Positions 17,604-26,209 of a stretch of 64,000 nucleotides of DNA are shown in pieces. The stretch spans positions 1-64,000 of the forward strand of contig NZ_SMBP01000003.1 in the NCBI RefSeq assembly GCF_004341945.1, read 5' to 3'. Under the pieces are notes generated by a model. The model ran no database searches. It saw nothing but the letters and a program-made list of their open reading frames with translations, and had not been told where the DNA came from. The position numbers and the translations under genes are program-made. Position 1 is the stretch's first letter, and the number at the start of each line of letters is the position of its first letter. The DNA comes from Longicatena caecimuris (GTDB lineage: Bacteria > Bacillota_I > Bacilli_A > Erysipelotrichales > Erysipelotrichaceae).

Positions 17604-18323
17604 ATGAAACAACAGACGATTCAACGGGTAGAAAAGAAATATGTATTATCAACAGCTGTTTATGAAACGATCTTTACGCAGATAGCACCCTATCTTATGA
17701 AGGATATATATCCAACCAGTCATATTTATAATTTATATCTAGATGGAGATGATTATCATATGATTACAACTTCTATGCAGAAGCCGTTATATAAAGAAAA
17801 ATTACGGTTGCGTAGTTATGCACCAATGAGCTTAAAAGATAATAGTATGGTTTTTCTGGAAATAAAGAAAAAATATAGACAAACCGTATGTAAGCGACGG
17901 TTAGAACTGCCTTTGCAGGAAGCCATGTATATGCTAGAACGACATGATCGAAAGGATTCACAGATTGCACGTGAATTGTGTTATGCACTAGCCTTTCATG
18001 CAGCTTTACCTAAAGTATATATCGCCTACGATCGATGCTCTTATGTAGGTAAGCAAGAACCAGGATTACGCATTACATTTGACAAACACATCAGAGGACG
18101 CATGCATAAGTTAAATTTACAGGATGAAGAAGGGACATTTCCTTTATTTGAAAAAGATCAAGTGCTGATGGAAATCAAAGCATGTGGAAGTTATCCCTTT
18201 TGGTTGGTAGAGGCTTTATCTAAGCTGCAGATTTATCCAACTTCTTTTTCTAAAGTTGCCAATATCGTAATGAAGGAAGCAAAACAGAAAGGTGGAAGAC
18301 AAACATGTTTACAAGCATTTTAA
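17604..18323 (+). CDS. VTC-domain (polyphosphate polymerase-like) protein
   Basis: 239 residues of the VTC / CYTH-like tunnel fold, with the N-terminal RVEKKYVLS and basic strands such as EKLRLRSYA and FLEIKKKYRQTVCKRR that would line a triphosphate tunnel; a late EIKACG is also typical. In yeast Vtc4 this domain makes polyphosphate; bacterial activity is little known. GGAGG at 17591-17595 supports the ATG at 17604 over upstream GTG/ATG codons. It overlaps the DUF4956 gene by 19 nt, and a carbohydrate-binding lipoprotein follows: a recurring gene trio. Confidence 0.85.
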   Translation: MKQQTIQRVEKKYVLSTAVYETIFTQIAPYLMKDIYPTSHIYNLYLDGDDYHMITTSMQKPLYKEKLRLRSYAPMSLKDNSMVFLEIKKKYRQTVCKRRLELPLQEAMYMLERHDRKDSQIARELCYALAFHAALPKVYIAYDRCSYVGKQEPGLRITFDKHIRGRMHKLNLQDEEGTFPLFEKDQVLMEIKACGSYPFWLVEALSKLQIYPTSFSKVANIVMKEAKQKGGRQTCLQAF

Positions 18324-18979
18324 CAGATTTAAGTGAAGGATTAACGATAGGACAGGGAGTTATCTGTACCTTTAGTGCACTAGGTTTAGGCATTTTGATT
18401 GCTTTAGTTTATCGTATACAGCATGTGGCTTCGCGTAATTTTATGTTAACGCTGGCTATTTTACCTTCCTTGGTCCAGTTTGTTATCATGATGGTAAATG
18501 GAAATCTAGGTACTGGTGTTGCAGTTGTAGGAGCCTTTTCTTTGGTTCGTTTTCGATCAGTGCCTGGCAGCAGCCGTGAGATTACCTTTATCTTCTTTGC
18601 GATGTCCATCGGCTTAGCCATCGGTATGGGCTTTGTTAGTTTTGCTTTTTTTATGAGTTTATTGATATCTATATTTTCCATCGCTTTACAAAAAATCCCT
18701 TTATTAAAGCCATTCACGCAGTTTAAAGAATTAAAGATCGTCATTCCTGAAGATTTAGATTACACAGAAGTTTTTACGGATATTTTAGCAACGTATACGA
18801 AGAAACAAGAGTTAATACGGGTAAAGACCATGCAGTTAGGCTCCATGATTGAATTGCTATATGAGATAGAATTAAAGGATAGCATGATGGAAAAAGAAAT
18901 GATTGACGCGATTCGGGTTAGAAATGGGAATTTAAGCGTAATCTGTGCAAGAAGACAGGTGAATGTAGATGAACTATAG
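18305..18979 (+). CDS. DUF4956 membrane protein
   Basis: 224 residues with about four membrane segments in the first 130 residues, the signature GAFSLVRFRSVPGSSREITF (about 77-96), then a soluble ACT-like tail. It matches the DUF4956 family, often found next to VTC-domain genes. It may be the membrane partner of the VTC enzyme, by analogy with yeast VTC complexes; no direct evidence. Overlaps both neighbours, so coupled translation is likely. Confidence 0.85.
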   Translation: MFTSILTDLSEGLTIGQGVICTFSALGLGILIALVYRIQHVASRNFMLTLAILPSLVQFVIMMVNGNLGTGVAVVGAFSLVRFRSVPGSSREITFIFFAMSIGLAIGMGFVSFAFFMSLLISIFSIALQKIPLLKPFTQFKELKIVIPEDLDYTEVFTDILATYTKKQELIRVKTMQLGSMIELLYEIELKDSMMEKEMIDAIRVRNGNLSVICARRQVNVDEL

Positions 18980-20714
18980 AACAAAGAAAACCTTTTTATG
19001 TATCATGATGATATTATGCTTGAGTGGTTGTACACAATCACAAGAAGCAACAACGAAAAAAACAACATCCGCCACTAAAGAAACGACAACAAAGAAAAGC
19101 AGCTTAGATGTCTTTAAGGAAAATGATTATTACAGCGATTATCAAACGGAAGAAACAACGACCATTGCATTATCTTCCCAAACCACAGATGTCAAGATTA
19201 CAAGTGCTGGTTGTTATGTTTTAGAAGGAAGTTTACAGAAGCACAGTATCATCGTAGATGCCAAGGAGAATGATGTAGTGCGTATTGTATTACAGAATGC
19301 TAGCATACAAAGTGCTTCTACAGCACCTATTTATGTAAAAAAGGCAAAGAAGGTCATACTATCCTTACCACAAGGAACTAAAAATAGTATAACTGACACG
19401 GATAGCTATGAAGTCAATATAGATAAAGAACCGACGGCAGCCATCTTTAGCAAGGCTGATTTGACCATCAATGGCAGTGGCGAATTACAGGTGAATGCCT
19501 CATATAAAAATGGTATTCAAAGCAAAGATAAACTGAAATTGCTAGATGCAAACTTACAGATAAGTGCAGCTAATGATGCAGTAAAAGGAAAAGATGCATT
19601 GTATATTTGCGATGGCACATATACGATCAAAGCAAATAAAGATGGAATCGTGACGACGAATCAGGAAAAAGGTGCCATGATCCTTGAAAAAGGAACTTTT
19701 CATATCACAGCAAAGCAAGATGGCATTCAGGCAGCTACGACCTTACGTATCTTAAATGGAACGTACACGATTGTAAGTGGTGAAGGAAGTGTTAATGAAG
19801 TGGCACAGAATCAGCAGCCTTGGGGTGATTTTAAGGATCATGAGGAGACAGATGAAAAAAGCAGTAAAGGTATGAAGAGTGGAAAAGCGATGCTTATTGA
19901 AAATGGTAGTTTCTCTATCAATGCCCATGATGATGCAATTCATAGCAATACGACAATACAAATAAAAAAAGGAACATTTACTTTAAAGAGTGATGATGAT
20001 GGTATCCATGCGGATCAAAAGCTTACAATCGAGGATGGTACGCTCCAGGTGAAACAAAGCTATGAAGGCTTGGAAGCCTTACATATCGTTATTAAAGGTG
20101 GTAAAATTTCAGTATGTGCCAGCGATGATGGAATAAATGCAGCAGGAGAAGGCAATCCAGTATTGGAGATTTTCGGTGGTTATACGTATGTCGATGCTTA
20201 TGGTGATGGTGTGGATAGCAATCAGGATATCGTAATGGAAGATGGTATGTTGCTTATCATGGGACCTGATACTGGCGGGAATGGTGCTTTGGATTATGAT
20301 GGCCGTTTTCAAATGAATGGTGGAACACTTATTGCCTTAGGTAGTAGTGGCATGGCAATGGCTCCATCTAGCGATAGTAAACAAAACAGTGTAATGCTTA
20401 ATGTCGATGCTTCATTAGCGGCAGGAAAAGCCATATATTTAGAGGATGCTGATGGAAAGTTTGTGATAGGTGCAGTTCCTACGCGTACGATACAATCCAT
20501 TGTTATTAGCTCTTCTGATATAAAGAAAAACGCTGTTTATCAAATCATGACAAATGGTACGGCAAATAAAAAGCGTGATATCATGGCAACGAATGCAACA
20601 AATGGTGACAAGCTTACCAGTTTAACGATAGAAGAAACCATTACCACTTATGGAAACAGTGGTATGATGGGAAAGCCCAGTGGTGGTATGCCTCCAAGGG
20701 GCGGAAGACCATAA
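18969..20714 (+). CDS. Carbohydrate-binding-domain lipoprotein (DUF4353-like)
   Basis: 581 residues. A lipoprotein signal ends in LSGC (Cys21), so it is anchored outside the membrane. The body is built of repeating short beta units with patterns such as NGTYTI, EKGTFHI, DDGIHA and SYEGLEA, characteristic of the DUF4353 / right-handed beta-helix type. The C-terminus is Gly/Met/Pro-rich. It overlaps the DUF4956 gene by 11 nt. In other genomes this family, or CotH kinase proteins, accompanies VTC and DUF4956 genes. Ligand unknown. Confidence 0.8.
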   Translation: MNYRTKKTFLCIMMILCLSGCTQSQEATTKKTTSATKETTTKKSSLDVFKENDYYSDYQTEETTTIALSSQTTDVKITSAGCYVLEGSLQKHSIIVDAKENDVVRIVLQNASIQSASTAPIYVKKAKKVILSLPQGTKNSITDTDSYEVNIDKEPTAAIFSKADLTINGSGELQVNASYKNGIQSKDKLKLLDANLQISAANDAVKGKDALYICDGTYTIKANKDGIVTTNQEKGAMILEKGTFHITAKQDGIQAATTLRILNGTYTIVSGEGSVNEVAQNQQPWGDFKDHEETDEKSSKGMKSGKAMLIENGSFSINAHDDAIHSNTTIQIKKGTFTLKSDDDGIHADQKLTIEDGTLQVKQSYEGLEALHIVIKGGKISVCASDDGINAAGEGNPVLEIFGGYTYVDAYGDGVDSNQDIVMEDGMLLIMGPDTGGNGALDYDGRFQMNGGTLIALGSSGMAMAPSSDSKQNSVMLNVDASLAAGKAIYLEDADGKFVIGAVPTRTIQSIVISSSDIKKNAVYQIMTNGTANKKRDIMATNATNGDKLTSLTIEETITTYGNSGMMGKPSGGMPPRGGRP

Positions 20715-20735
20715 AAAAGCAGATAATAAAAAAGG

Positions 20736-20761
20736 AAATAGAAAAAGCTGATAAACAGCTT
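20736..20761 (-). terminator. Terminator of the cca-acetyltransferase operon
   Basis: Read on the minus strand, AAGCTG-TTTAT-CAGCTT (20761-20745) is followed by TTTC and T-rich DNA. The stem is short, so it is a modest terminator. Confidence 0.5.
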
Positions 20762-20763
20762 CA

Positions 20764-21222
20764 TTACGAAAATAGATTTAATTTATAAATATCACAATGA
20801 TCTATATGATCAATAAAACGGAAATGGTTTTTAAGGGCTATGCGCTTTGTTGATTCCTGTTCTGGAACACATTCAATAACTAAGTTTTTCCTTTTTTGCT
20901 TAGCATCGCATAGCATAGCTTCTGTCAATTCTTGTGCATAACCTTTTCGCCATTCTGTTTTATACAATACCCACCCTATTTCATAACTGCTTTCATCATA
21001 CGGGTGATAGATGATGTATCCGATAAAATTTCCACACATATCTTCTACTGCGAAGATAAGCGGATGTTTGTGTAAACCTGCTTCTTGTAAAAACTGATCT
21101 GTTCTTTTTAAGGTATATGGTTTTTCTAAATACCGCATAACCTCTTTATCGGAAAGTAATTTAAATAAATCCGCAAGATCATCTGGTTGAAATCTTCGGA
21201 TATGTAATCTCTTAGTTTTCAT
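20764..21222 (-). CDS. GNAT-family N-acetyltransferase
   Basis: 152 residues, of the RimJ/RimL-like type: TKRLHIRRFQPDDL at the start, and an acetyl-CoA-binding region around EWRKGYAQELTEA (about 95-107). The substrate cannot be told. AGGAG at 21233-21229 gives a 6-nt gap to the ATG at 21222; the ATG at 21228 would touch the ribosome site. It follows cca by 17 nt and is probably in the same transcript. Confidence 0.82.
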   Translation of the reverse strand: MKTKRLHIRRFQPDDLADLFKLLSDKEVMRYLEKPYTLKRTDQFLQEAGLHKHPLIFAVEDMCGNFIGYIIYHPYDESSYEIGWVLYKTEWRKGYAQELTEAMLCDAKQKRKNLVIECVPEQESTKRIALKNHFRFIDHIDHCDIYKLNLFS

Positions 21223-21239
21223 AAGCATCTCCTATGCAT

Positions 21240-22598
21240 TCACAAACGAGTAAGAAATTCTGTTTCAATATATCTTTCTAAAATATCTTTTTCATTGCGT
21301 GATGGCTCCTCCAACACCCACTCATAAACCGCTTTTAATACATCGCCAATGGCTTTACCTTGAAAGCCAAGCTGTATGAGATCATGGCCATTAATCGCCA
21401 AATCTTTCATGCTTAGCATATCTTTCTCTTTTTCCATGATTGACAAAAGTCTTTGGCAGTTTTTTATAATGACGATTTTTTCATCAGATTTTGTTCGATT
21501 TTTTGCCATATCATCTGCAAGCTGGATATCTAGAGCCTGTTTTGCCAAGGTGAAGTCATTGTGAAAATGAGCAACAAAGCGTCGTAAAGTAGAGCGCTTT
21601 TCATGCACATAGTAATCATGATAGCGAATAAACAGACATACGGTTTCAATCGTTTTGTTGTCGTACTTTAAAGCTTTCATTTGCTCATATGCGATTTGTT
21701 CACTGACATAAGCATGCTTTTTGTAATGCGCAATGCCGTTATCATCAAAGCTTTCACAAGCAGGTTTGCCCCAATCATGAAAAATAATAGCAAGCTTACT
21801 TTCTAAGGGATATCCTTTGGTATGATTTAAAGCGATATCGGTGTGCTGAAACACATCGTAAATATGCCAAGGTGTTTTTTGTTCATGCCCATACAAAGCA
21901 CTATAGCCTGGTAAGATTTCATCCAGTACATGGAAGTCGTATAACAGCTGTAAGGTATTTGCTTTTTCTCCCATTAACAAACGATTGAATTCTTCTCGAA
22001 TACGCTCCTTGGAAACATAATGTAATAAGTTATGATTTTGCTGTATGGCTTTTCCGCACGCTTTATCAAGTGTGAAATCAAGGACACAGGAAAAGCGTAA
22101 GGCACGAAGCATACGCAAGGCATCTTCTTGAAACCGCGTGGTAGCATCACCTACGCAACGTATGCGTTTTTGTGCAATATCTTGCGCTCCATGAAAGGGA
22201 TCGTAAAGGCCATAGGTAGGATCATAAGCAATGGCATTCATGGTGAAATCGCGACGTTTTAAATCTTCTTTTAGATCCTTTGTGAAGATGATTGCGCTAG
22301 GATGGCGATGATCATGATAAGTTTGTTCTATCCGATAGGTCGTGATTTCCACAGGTTCTTTGTTTACTAAAACTGTTATGGTGCCATGCTTGATGCCTGT
22401 AGGAATCACTTGATAACCTTTTGCGGCAAAAATCTGCATGGTTTCTTGGGGTAGGGCGTTGGTGGTGATATCATAATCATGCGTTTTACGTTGCATTAGC
22501 ATATCACGAACACAGCCGCCAACAAAATAAGCTTCATAGCCAGCTTCCTTTAATATGGTTAGAATCTTGATCATAGATGGTGGAATGTTATTTTTCAT
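21240..22598 (-). CDS. cca: CCA tRNA nucleotidyltransferase
   Basis: Adds or repairs the 3'-CCA of tRNAs. 452 residues. The polymerase-beta-type head has GGCVRDMLMQRKTHDYDITT (about 22-41), where D residues bind metal, and the template motif RRDFTMNAIAYD. An HD domain (FHDWGKP, RYHDYYVHEK) covers about 245-370. The encoded tRNA-Lys in this window carries CCA, so here the enzyme may serve mostly for repair. It is divergent from the MnmM-like gene. Confidence 0.93.
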   Translation of the reverse strand: MKNNIPPSMIKILTILKEAGYEAYFVGGCVRDMLMQRKTHDYDITTNALPQETMQIFAAKGYQVIPTGIKHGTITVLVNKEPVEITTYRIEQTYHDHRHPSAIIFTKDLKEDLKRRDFTMNAIAYDPTYGLYDPFHGAQDIAQKRIRCVGDATTRFQEDALRMLRALRFSCVLDFTLDKACGKAIQQNHNLLHYVSKERIREEFNRLLMGEKANTLQLLYDFHVLDEILPGYSALYGHEQKTPWHIYDVFQHTDIALNHTKGYPLESKLAIIFHDWGKPACESFDDNGIAHYKKHAYVSEQIAYEQMKALKYDNKTIETVCLFIRYHDYYVHEKRSTLRRFVAHFHNDFTLAKQALDIQLADDMAKNRTKSDEKIVIIKNCQRLLSIMEKEKDMLSMKDLAINGHDLIQLGFQGKAIGDVLKAVYEWVLEEPSRNEKDILERYIETEFLTRL

Positions 22599-22654
22599 AG
22601 CTTTTACCTCAGGGTTATTATATAATGATATCGTTCAGGAAAAAAGGAGAAACA

Positions 22655-23218
22655 ATGAAAAAAATAGTTGAAATGGCACATCAACTGATAGAAGAACATG
22701 TAGGTGAACATAGTATAGCAGTTGATTTTACGATGGGACAGGGCAATGATTTGCTGTTTCTTGCAGAACTCCCTGACGTAAAGATTGTTCATGGTTTTGA
22801 TATTCAAGAGGAAGCTGTGAAGATGAGTGAAGAAAAGCTGAAAACAGCCGGACTTTTAGAAAAGGCAAAACTACATCTTGTTGGGCATGAGCATTGTGAT
22901 GCGTTTCTTGATGGTTATGATATCGGAATTTTTAATTTTGGTTATTTACCCCATGGAGATGAAACCATTACCACGATGCTAGATACCAGTAAACTAGCGG
23001 TAGCAAAGGCTTTAAAGCTTTTACATAAACATGGCTTGTTAGTTTTGGTTGTGTATCCAGGACATGAACAGGGACAAAAAGAAAGTGCATATTTTAACAG
23101 CTGGTGTGAAGAATTGGATGGACATTGTTTCAATGTATTGCAGATGCGTATGGTGAATCGCAAACAAGCACCTTATATTTTAGCAATACAACGTATTAGG
23201 GAGGAAAAGAAGAAATGA
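22655..23218 (+). CDS. mnmM: MnmM/YtqB-like tRNA methyltransferase
   Basis: 187 residues with a class I SAM-binding fold: DFTMGQGNDLLFLAE (motif I) and HGFDIQEEAV (motif II), then the family mark NFGYLPHGDE. The B. subtilis homologue YtqB (MnmM) methylates the wobble uridine modification of certain tRNAs. The ATG at 22655 has an AAGGAG site 5-6 nt upstream; a longer frame from 22625 starts at the likely -10 (TATAAT, 22621-22626). It overlaps the HAD gene by 4 nt. Confidence 0.82.
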   Translation: MKKIVEMAHQLIEEHVGEHSIAVDFTMGQGNDLLFLAELPDVKIVHGFDIQEEAVKMSEEKLKTAGLLEKAKLHLVGHEHCDAFLDGYDIGIFNFGYLPHGDETITTMLDTSKLAVAKALKLLHKHGLLVLVVYPGHEQGQKESAYFNSWCEELDGHCFNVLQMRMVNRKQAPYILAIQRIREEKKK

Positions 23219-23853
23219 TAAAAGCAGTTATTTTTGATATGGATGGTGTGCTGGTGGATAGCGAACCAGAAAATTTAAGATTGTTAAAGGAGTTTATGGA
23301 AGGCTATAATGTGCATGCAGATGATGCATTTTTAGCTTCTTTAGTTGGCAGTTCTTATACCTTTACATGTGAGGAATGCATTCGTATCATGGAAAAGGAT
23401 TGGAGCGTAAAAGAATTCAGTGAAATTTATGAAGCCTATGCGGCTGAGCATCCATTTCGTTATGGTGAAGTCGGCAATCCTTATGTAAAAGAAACCTTGG
23501 ATTGGTTAAAAGAACATGGATATAAAACCGCAGTCGCAAGCAGCAGTTTCTTATCACAGATTGAAGAGATGGAGCAAGATTGTGGCTTGGATGGTTGTTT
23601 TGATGTGAAAATCAGTGGTGAGATGTTTGAAGAAAGCAAACCAAATCCGGAAATTTATTTGCATACGGCACAGGCTTTGGGAGTAAAACCAGCGGAATGT
23701 TTAGCCATCGAGGATTCTTCTTATGGTATCGAAGCGGCAAGACGTGCCGGAATGAAAGTCTTTGCGTATCGTGATGAACGCTACGGTGTTGATCAAAGCA
23801 AAGCAGACAGCATTATTGATGATATGCGTGATGTTGTAGCCTATTTGAAGTAA
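23215..23853 (+). CDS. HAD-family hydrolase (beta-phosphoglucomutase-like)
   Basis: 212 residues. The nucleophile motif DMDGVLVDSEP is at residues 8-18; motif II is ASSS, and motif III/IV is KPNPEIYLHTA with IEDSSYGIEAA. The helical cap lies between 18 and 85. Such proteins dephosphorylate sugar phosphates or isomerise beta-glucose-1-phosphate; the true substrate is not visible. It is coupled to the MnmM-like gene by ATGA overlap. Confidence 0.85.
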   Translation: MIKAVIFDMDGVLVDSEPENLRLLKEFMEGYNVHADDAFLASLVGSSYTFTCEECIRIMEKDWSVKEFSEIYEAYAAEHPFRYGEVGNPYVKETLDWLKEHGYKTAVASSSFLSQIEEMEQDCGLDGCFDVKISGEMFEESKPNPEIYLHTAQALGVKPAECLAIEDSSYGIEAARRAGMKVFAYRDERYGVDQSKADSIIDDMRDVVAYLK

Positions 23854-23891
23854 GTAGTGATAAATCAGGATTTAAGAAAACGTAGTATATT

Positions 23892-23927
23892 AGAGGATCG
23901 TGCATTGGGTATTGTCCTCTTTTTTTG
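23892..23927 (+). terminator. Terminator after the HAD gene
   Basis: AGAGGA (23892-23897) pairs with TCCTCT (23915-23920), followed by T7. Confidence 0.72.
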
Positions 23928-24029
23928 GCTTATATGCTTTATAGGCATAGATTACTTTACCATTTAAGCATTTGTCTAGGATAGAAGTTGACTATATAAT
24001 ATGGATAAAGATACTATGGAGGTGTTTTA

Positions 24030-24569
24030 ATGAAAAAAATCGTTATCTTATCAACAAGTCTTCGTCAAAACAGTAATTCAGATAGATTAGCAAAGGAATT
24101 CGCCAGAGGGGCTATCGAAGCGGGACATGAAGTTACCTATATTCGCCTGTTGGATAAAAATATCCATTTCTGTATCGGTTGTCTAGCTTGTCAGAAAAGT
24201 GGTGTCTGTGTGTTGCAAGATGATATGACATCTATTTTAGCGGCCATGAAAGCTGCAGATAGTATCGTATTTGCTACACCAACTTATTATTATGAGATGA
24301 GTGGGCAGATGAAAACCTTATTGGATCGCAGTAATCCACTATTTTCAGCGGAGTATCAATTCCGCGATATTTATTTACTAATGAGTGCTGCTGAAGAAGA
24401 GGAAGACATCATGGAGCGTACAATACAAAGTCTTGGTGGTTGGATCGAGTGTTTTGATAAAACGGTTTTAAAAGGTGTTGTACGAGGTGTTGGGGTTACC
24501 GATGTCAATGAGATGAAGGAAAAAGAGGAATTTTTGTTGCAGGCATATAAGCTAGGAAAGCAGGCATAA
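24030..24569 (+). CDS. Flavodoxin-fold NAD(P)H-dependent oxidoreductase
   Basis: 179 residues of the FMN-reductase/iron-sulfur flavoprotein type. The FMN phosphate loop is STSLRQNSNS (about 8-17). A Cys-rich insert CIGCLACQKSGVC (about 48-60) resembles the cluster motif of iron-sulfur flavoproteins. TPTYYYEMSGQMKTLLDR binds the flavin ring. Probably transfers electrons or reduces quinones or small molecules. GGAGGTG precedes the start. Single gene. Confidence 0.85.
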   Translation: MKKIVILSTSLRQNSNSDRLAKEFARGAIEAGHEVTYIRLLDKNIHFCIGCLACQKSGVCVLQDDMTSILAAMKAADSIVFATPTYYYEMSGQMKTLLDRSNPLFSAEYQFRDIYLLMSAAEEEEDIMERTIQSLGGWIECFDKTVLKGVVRGVGVTDVNEMKEKEEFLLQAYKLGKQA

Positions 24570-24695
24570 AGTGACTTGACTTTCATGCTTATTAAAGAAT
24601 GTATTCGGATTTTTAAAGATGTTTTTTAATTCATAATGTCTTTCTTGTTTGATAAACCAAAAAGTCGCTGATATTTGTATTGAGTTATCATTTAA

Positions 24696-25241
24696 ATCTT
24701 AACTACAGAACAAACGGTGAAACTCGGTTTTTCACGAATGTTGCTATCGCAATATGTGGAAAAAGGCCTTTTAGAACGAATTGGACATGGAGTTTACACA
24801 ACACCACATACAATTATCGATGACATGTTTCTATTGCAGTGCAGGTCAGATAACATAATTTTTTCTCATGATACAGCATTGTTTTTAAATGGCTTATCTG
24901 ATCGAACACCATTTATGCATATCATAACGATTCCTAGTAATACGTCTTTATCTAAAAGTATAAAAGAAGATTGTGTATGTTATTACATTAAACCCGAACT
25001 TCATAAGCTCGGTATGATTCAGGAAAAAACAACTTTTGGTAATACTGTAAATTGTTATAATGCGGAACGTACTGTATGTGACTTGCTTAGAAGTCGAAAT
25101 CGGTGTGATGAGGAAACTGTTATCAGTGGAGTGAAAAATTATGCAAGGTATGCTGATAAGGACTTGAATCGTCTTTTTACATATGCTTCTATATTGCGAG
25201 TTGATAAAACACTAAAAAAATATCTTGAGGTGTTGTTATGA
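24696..25241 (+). pseudogene. AbiEi-type antitoxin, N-terminally truncated
   Basis: The reading frame resembles type IV AbiEi antitoxins: a winged helix (LGFSRMLLSQYVEKGLLERI and GHGVYTT) followed by the effector domain, ending in KYLEVLL. It lacks the first 10-15 residues of the family. The in-frame sequence starts ILTTEQTV directly after a TAA at 24693-24695. Possible starts (GTG 24717, ATG 24738) have no ribosome site. Its partner toxin is also wrecked, so it is probably decaying, though a short protein could still be made. Confidence 0.65.
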
Positions 25242-25367
25242 CCGCAAAAGCAATGAATGTGGAATAAATATCAGAAAAAATTTAATTATGCAGCAGACAT
25301 TTCATTTTCTCAAGCAATCGAAGCTATCAACCATCTAACAGAATGTCTATATGTAAACAATGATTAA
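25238..25367 (+). pseudogene. AbiEii-type toxin remnant with internal deletion
   Basis: At the ATGA overlap expected for AbiEi-AbiEii pairs, a frame starts MTAKAMNVE and stops at 25267. One base out of frame, 25260-25367 reads WNKYQKKFNYAADISF and runs to a natural stop; this resembles the C-terminal end of AbiEii nucleotidyltransferase toxins. The large catalytic middle is missing, so the junction near 25258 joins the two ends of a deleted gene. The match rests on recollection of the family and a search would settle it. Confidence 0.55.
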
Positions 25368-25383
25368 AGTGATAAATTCATAT

Positions 25384-25435
25384 AAAAATGCCATATGCTT
25401 ACGTCTGAAAGCAGCATATGACATTTTCTTTTTTT
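25384..25435. terminator. Bidirectional terminator
   Basis: AAAATGCCATATGCT (25385-25399) pairs with AGCATATGACATTTT (about 25412-25426, one mismatch region) and is followed by T-rich DNA; an A-run lies on the other side. It separates the AbiE remnant from the convergent arsC operon. Confidence 0.78.
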
Positions 25436-25437
25436 AT

Positions 25438-25854
25438 TCAATTTATATTTAGTTGTTTATCAGAAATTCGTTTTGCTAAAGTGATCACTTTGGCTTCGAT
25501 TTGCAAAATGATATCCATAAACACATCATCATCTTGATTTGTCGGATCAAGTAATCCCCAATCTTCACGATATTGACAACTTATGGTAGGACATTGTACA
25601 TGACAGCCCATGGTAATGACGATATCGACCGAAGGAATGTCCTTGATAAGTTTTGGATATTGTTCTTTCTCCATATCAATTTGATAGTGCTGTTTCAGTA
25701 AACGAATTGCATCCGCATTTATATTAGATTTGATATGCGTCCCCGCTGAATAGCTTTCAAATATCTCACCTGCTAAATGTCTTCCCAATACTTCAGCTAT
25801 TTGACTGCGACATGCATTATGCACACAGATAAAGGCGACTTTAGGCTTATTCAT
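25438..25854 (-). CDS. arsC: Arsenate reductase, low-molecular-weight phosphatase type
   Basis: Reduces arsenate to arsenite. 138 residues of the LMW protein-tyrosine-phosphatase fold, with the P-loop Cys10...Arg16 (CVHNACR) and a second redox pair Cys84/Cys88 (MGCHVQC), as in thioredoxin-linked ArsC. Both extra Cys separate it from plain phosphatases. It overlaps the thioredoxin gene by 8 nt and ends the arsR-permease-thioredoxin-arsC operon. Confidence 0.88.
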   Translation of the reverse strand: MNKPKVAFICVHNACRSQIAEVLGRHLAGEIFESYSAGTHIKSNINADAIRLLKQHYQIDMEKEQYPKLIKDIPSVDIVITMGCHVQCPTISCQYREDWGLLDPTNQDDDVFMDIILQIEAKVITLAKRISDKQLNIN

Positions 25855-26191
25855 GGGTATCCTTGCGGAATGTTTGTGTGAGTAGCTGTTTACATTCCTC
25901 TACGCTTAATACTTTCCCATAAGATAATAGGTTTCCTTTATAGACAATAGCAGGTGTGCTCATTACACCAAAAGCAGCAATTTGGGCAAAATCAGTTACA
26001 TGACGGACAGGAATTTGCAATTGCAGTTCCTCTAAGGCTGTCATGATAGAAGATGTTAATTTCTGACATTTCGCACATCCTGAACCTAGTATCAGTAATT
26101 CAGAAGCATCCTTATTGAATTCAGTTTGGTTCATTTTTGTAAAATCTGTGTTACAGCAAGAGTTGTTTTCTTTTTTCTTAAATATGTGCAT
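25847..26191 (-). CDS. Small thioredoxin-like protein
   Basis: 114 residues. A redox-active CxxC (Cys39-Ala-Lys-Cys42 in GSGCAKC), the cis-Pro region STPAIVYKG, and the thioredoxin strand order. An extra CC pair lies near residue 12. This is the small 'redox-active disulfide protein' often next to COG0701 permeases. It may supply electrons to ArsC, which it overlaps, or load the permease. Confidence 0.82.
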   Translation of the reverse strand: MHIFKKKENNSCCNTDFTKMNQTEFNKDASELLILGSGCAKCQKLTSSIMTALEELQLQIPVRHVTDFAQIAAFGVMSTPAIVYKGNLLSYGKVLSVEECKQLLTQTFRKDTHE

Positions 26192-26209
26192 GATAATCGT
26201 ACCTCATTT

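Noticed and set aside
24570-24692. Missing N-terminus of the AbiEi antitoxin in another frame
   Set aside because: No frame upstream gives the expected residues, so a simple frameshift is not the explanation; the 5' end appears lost.
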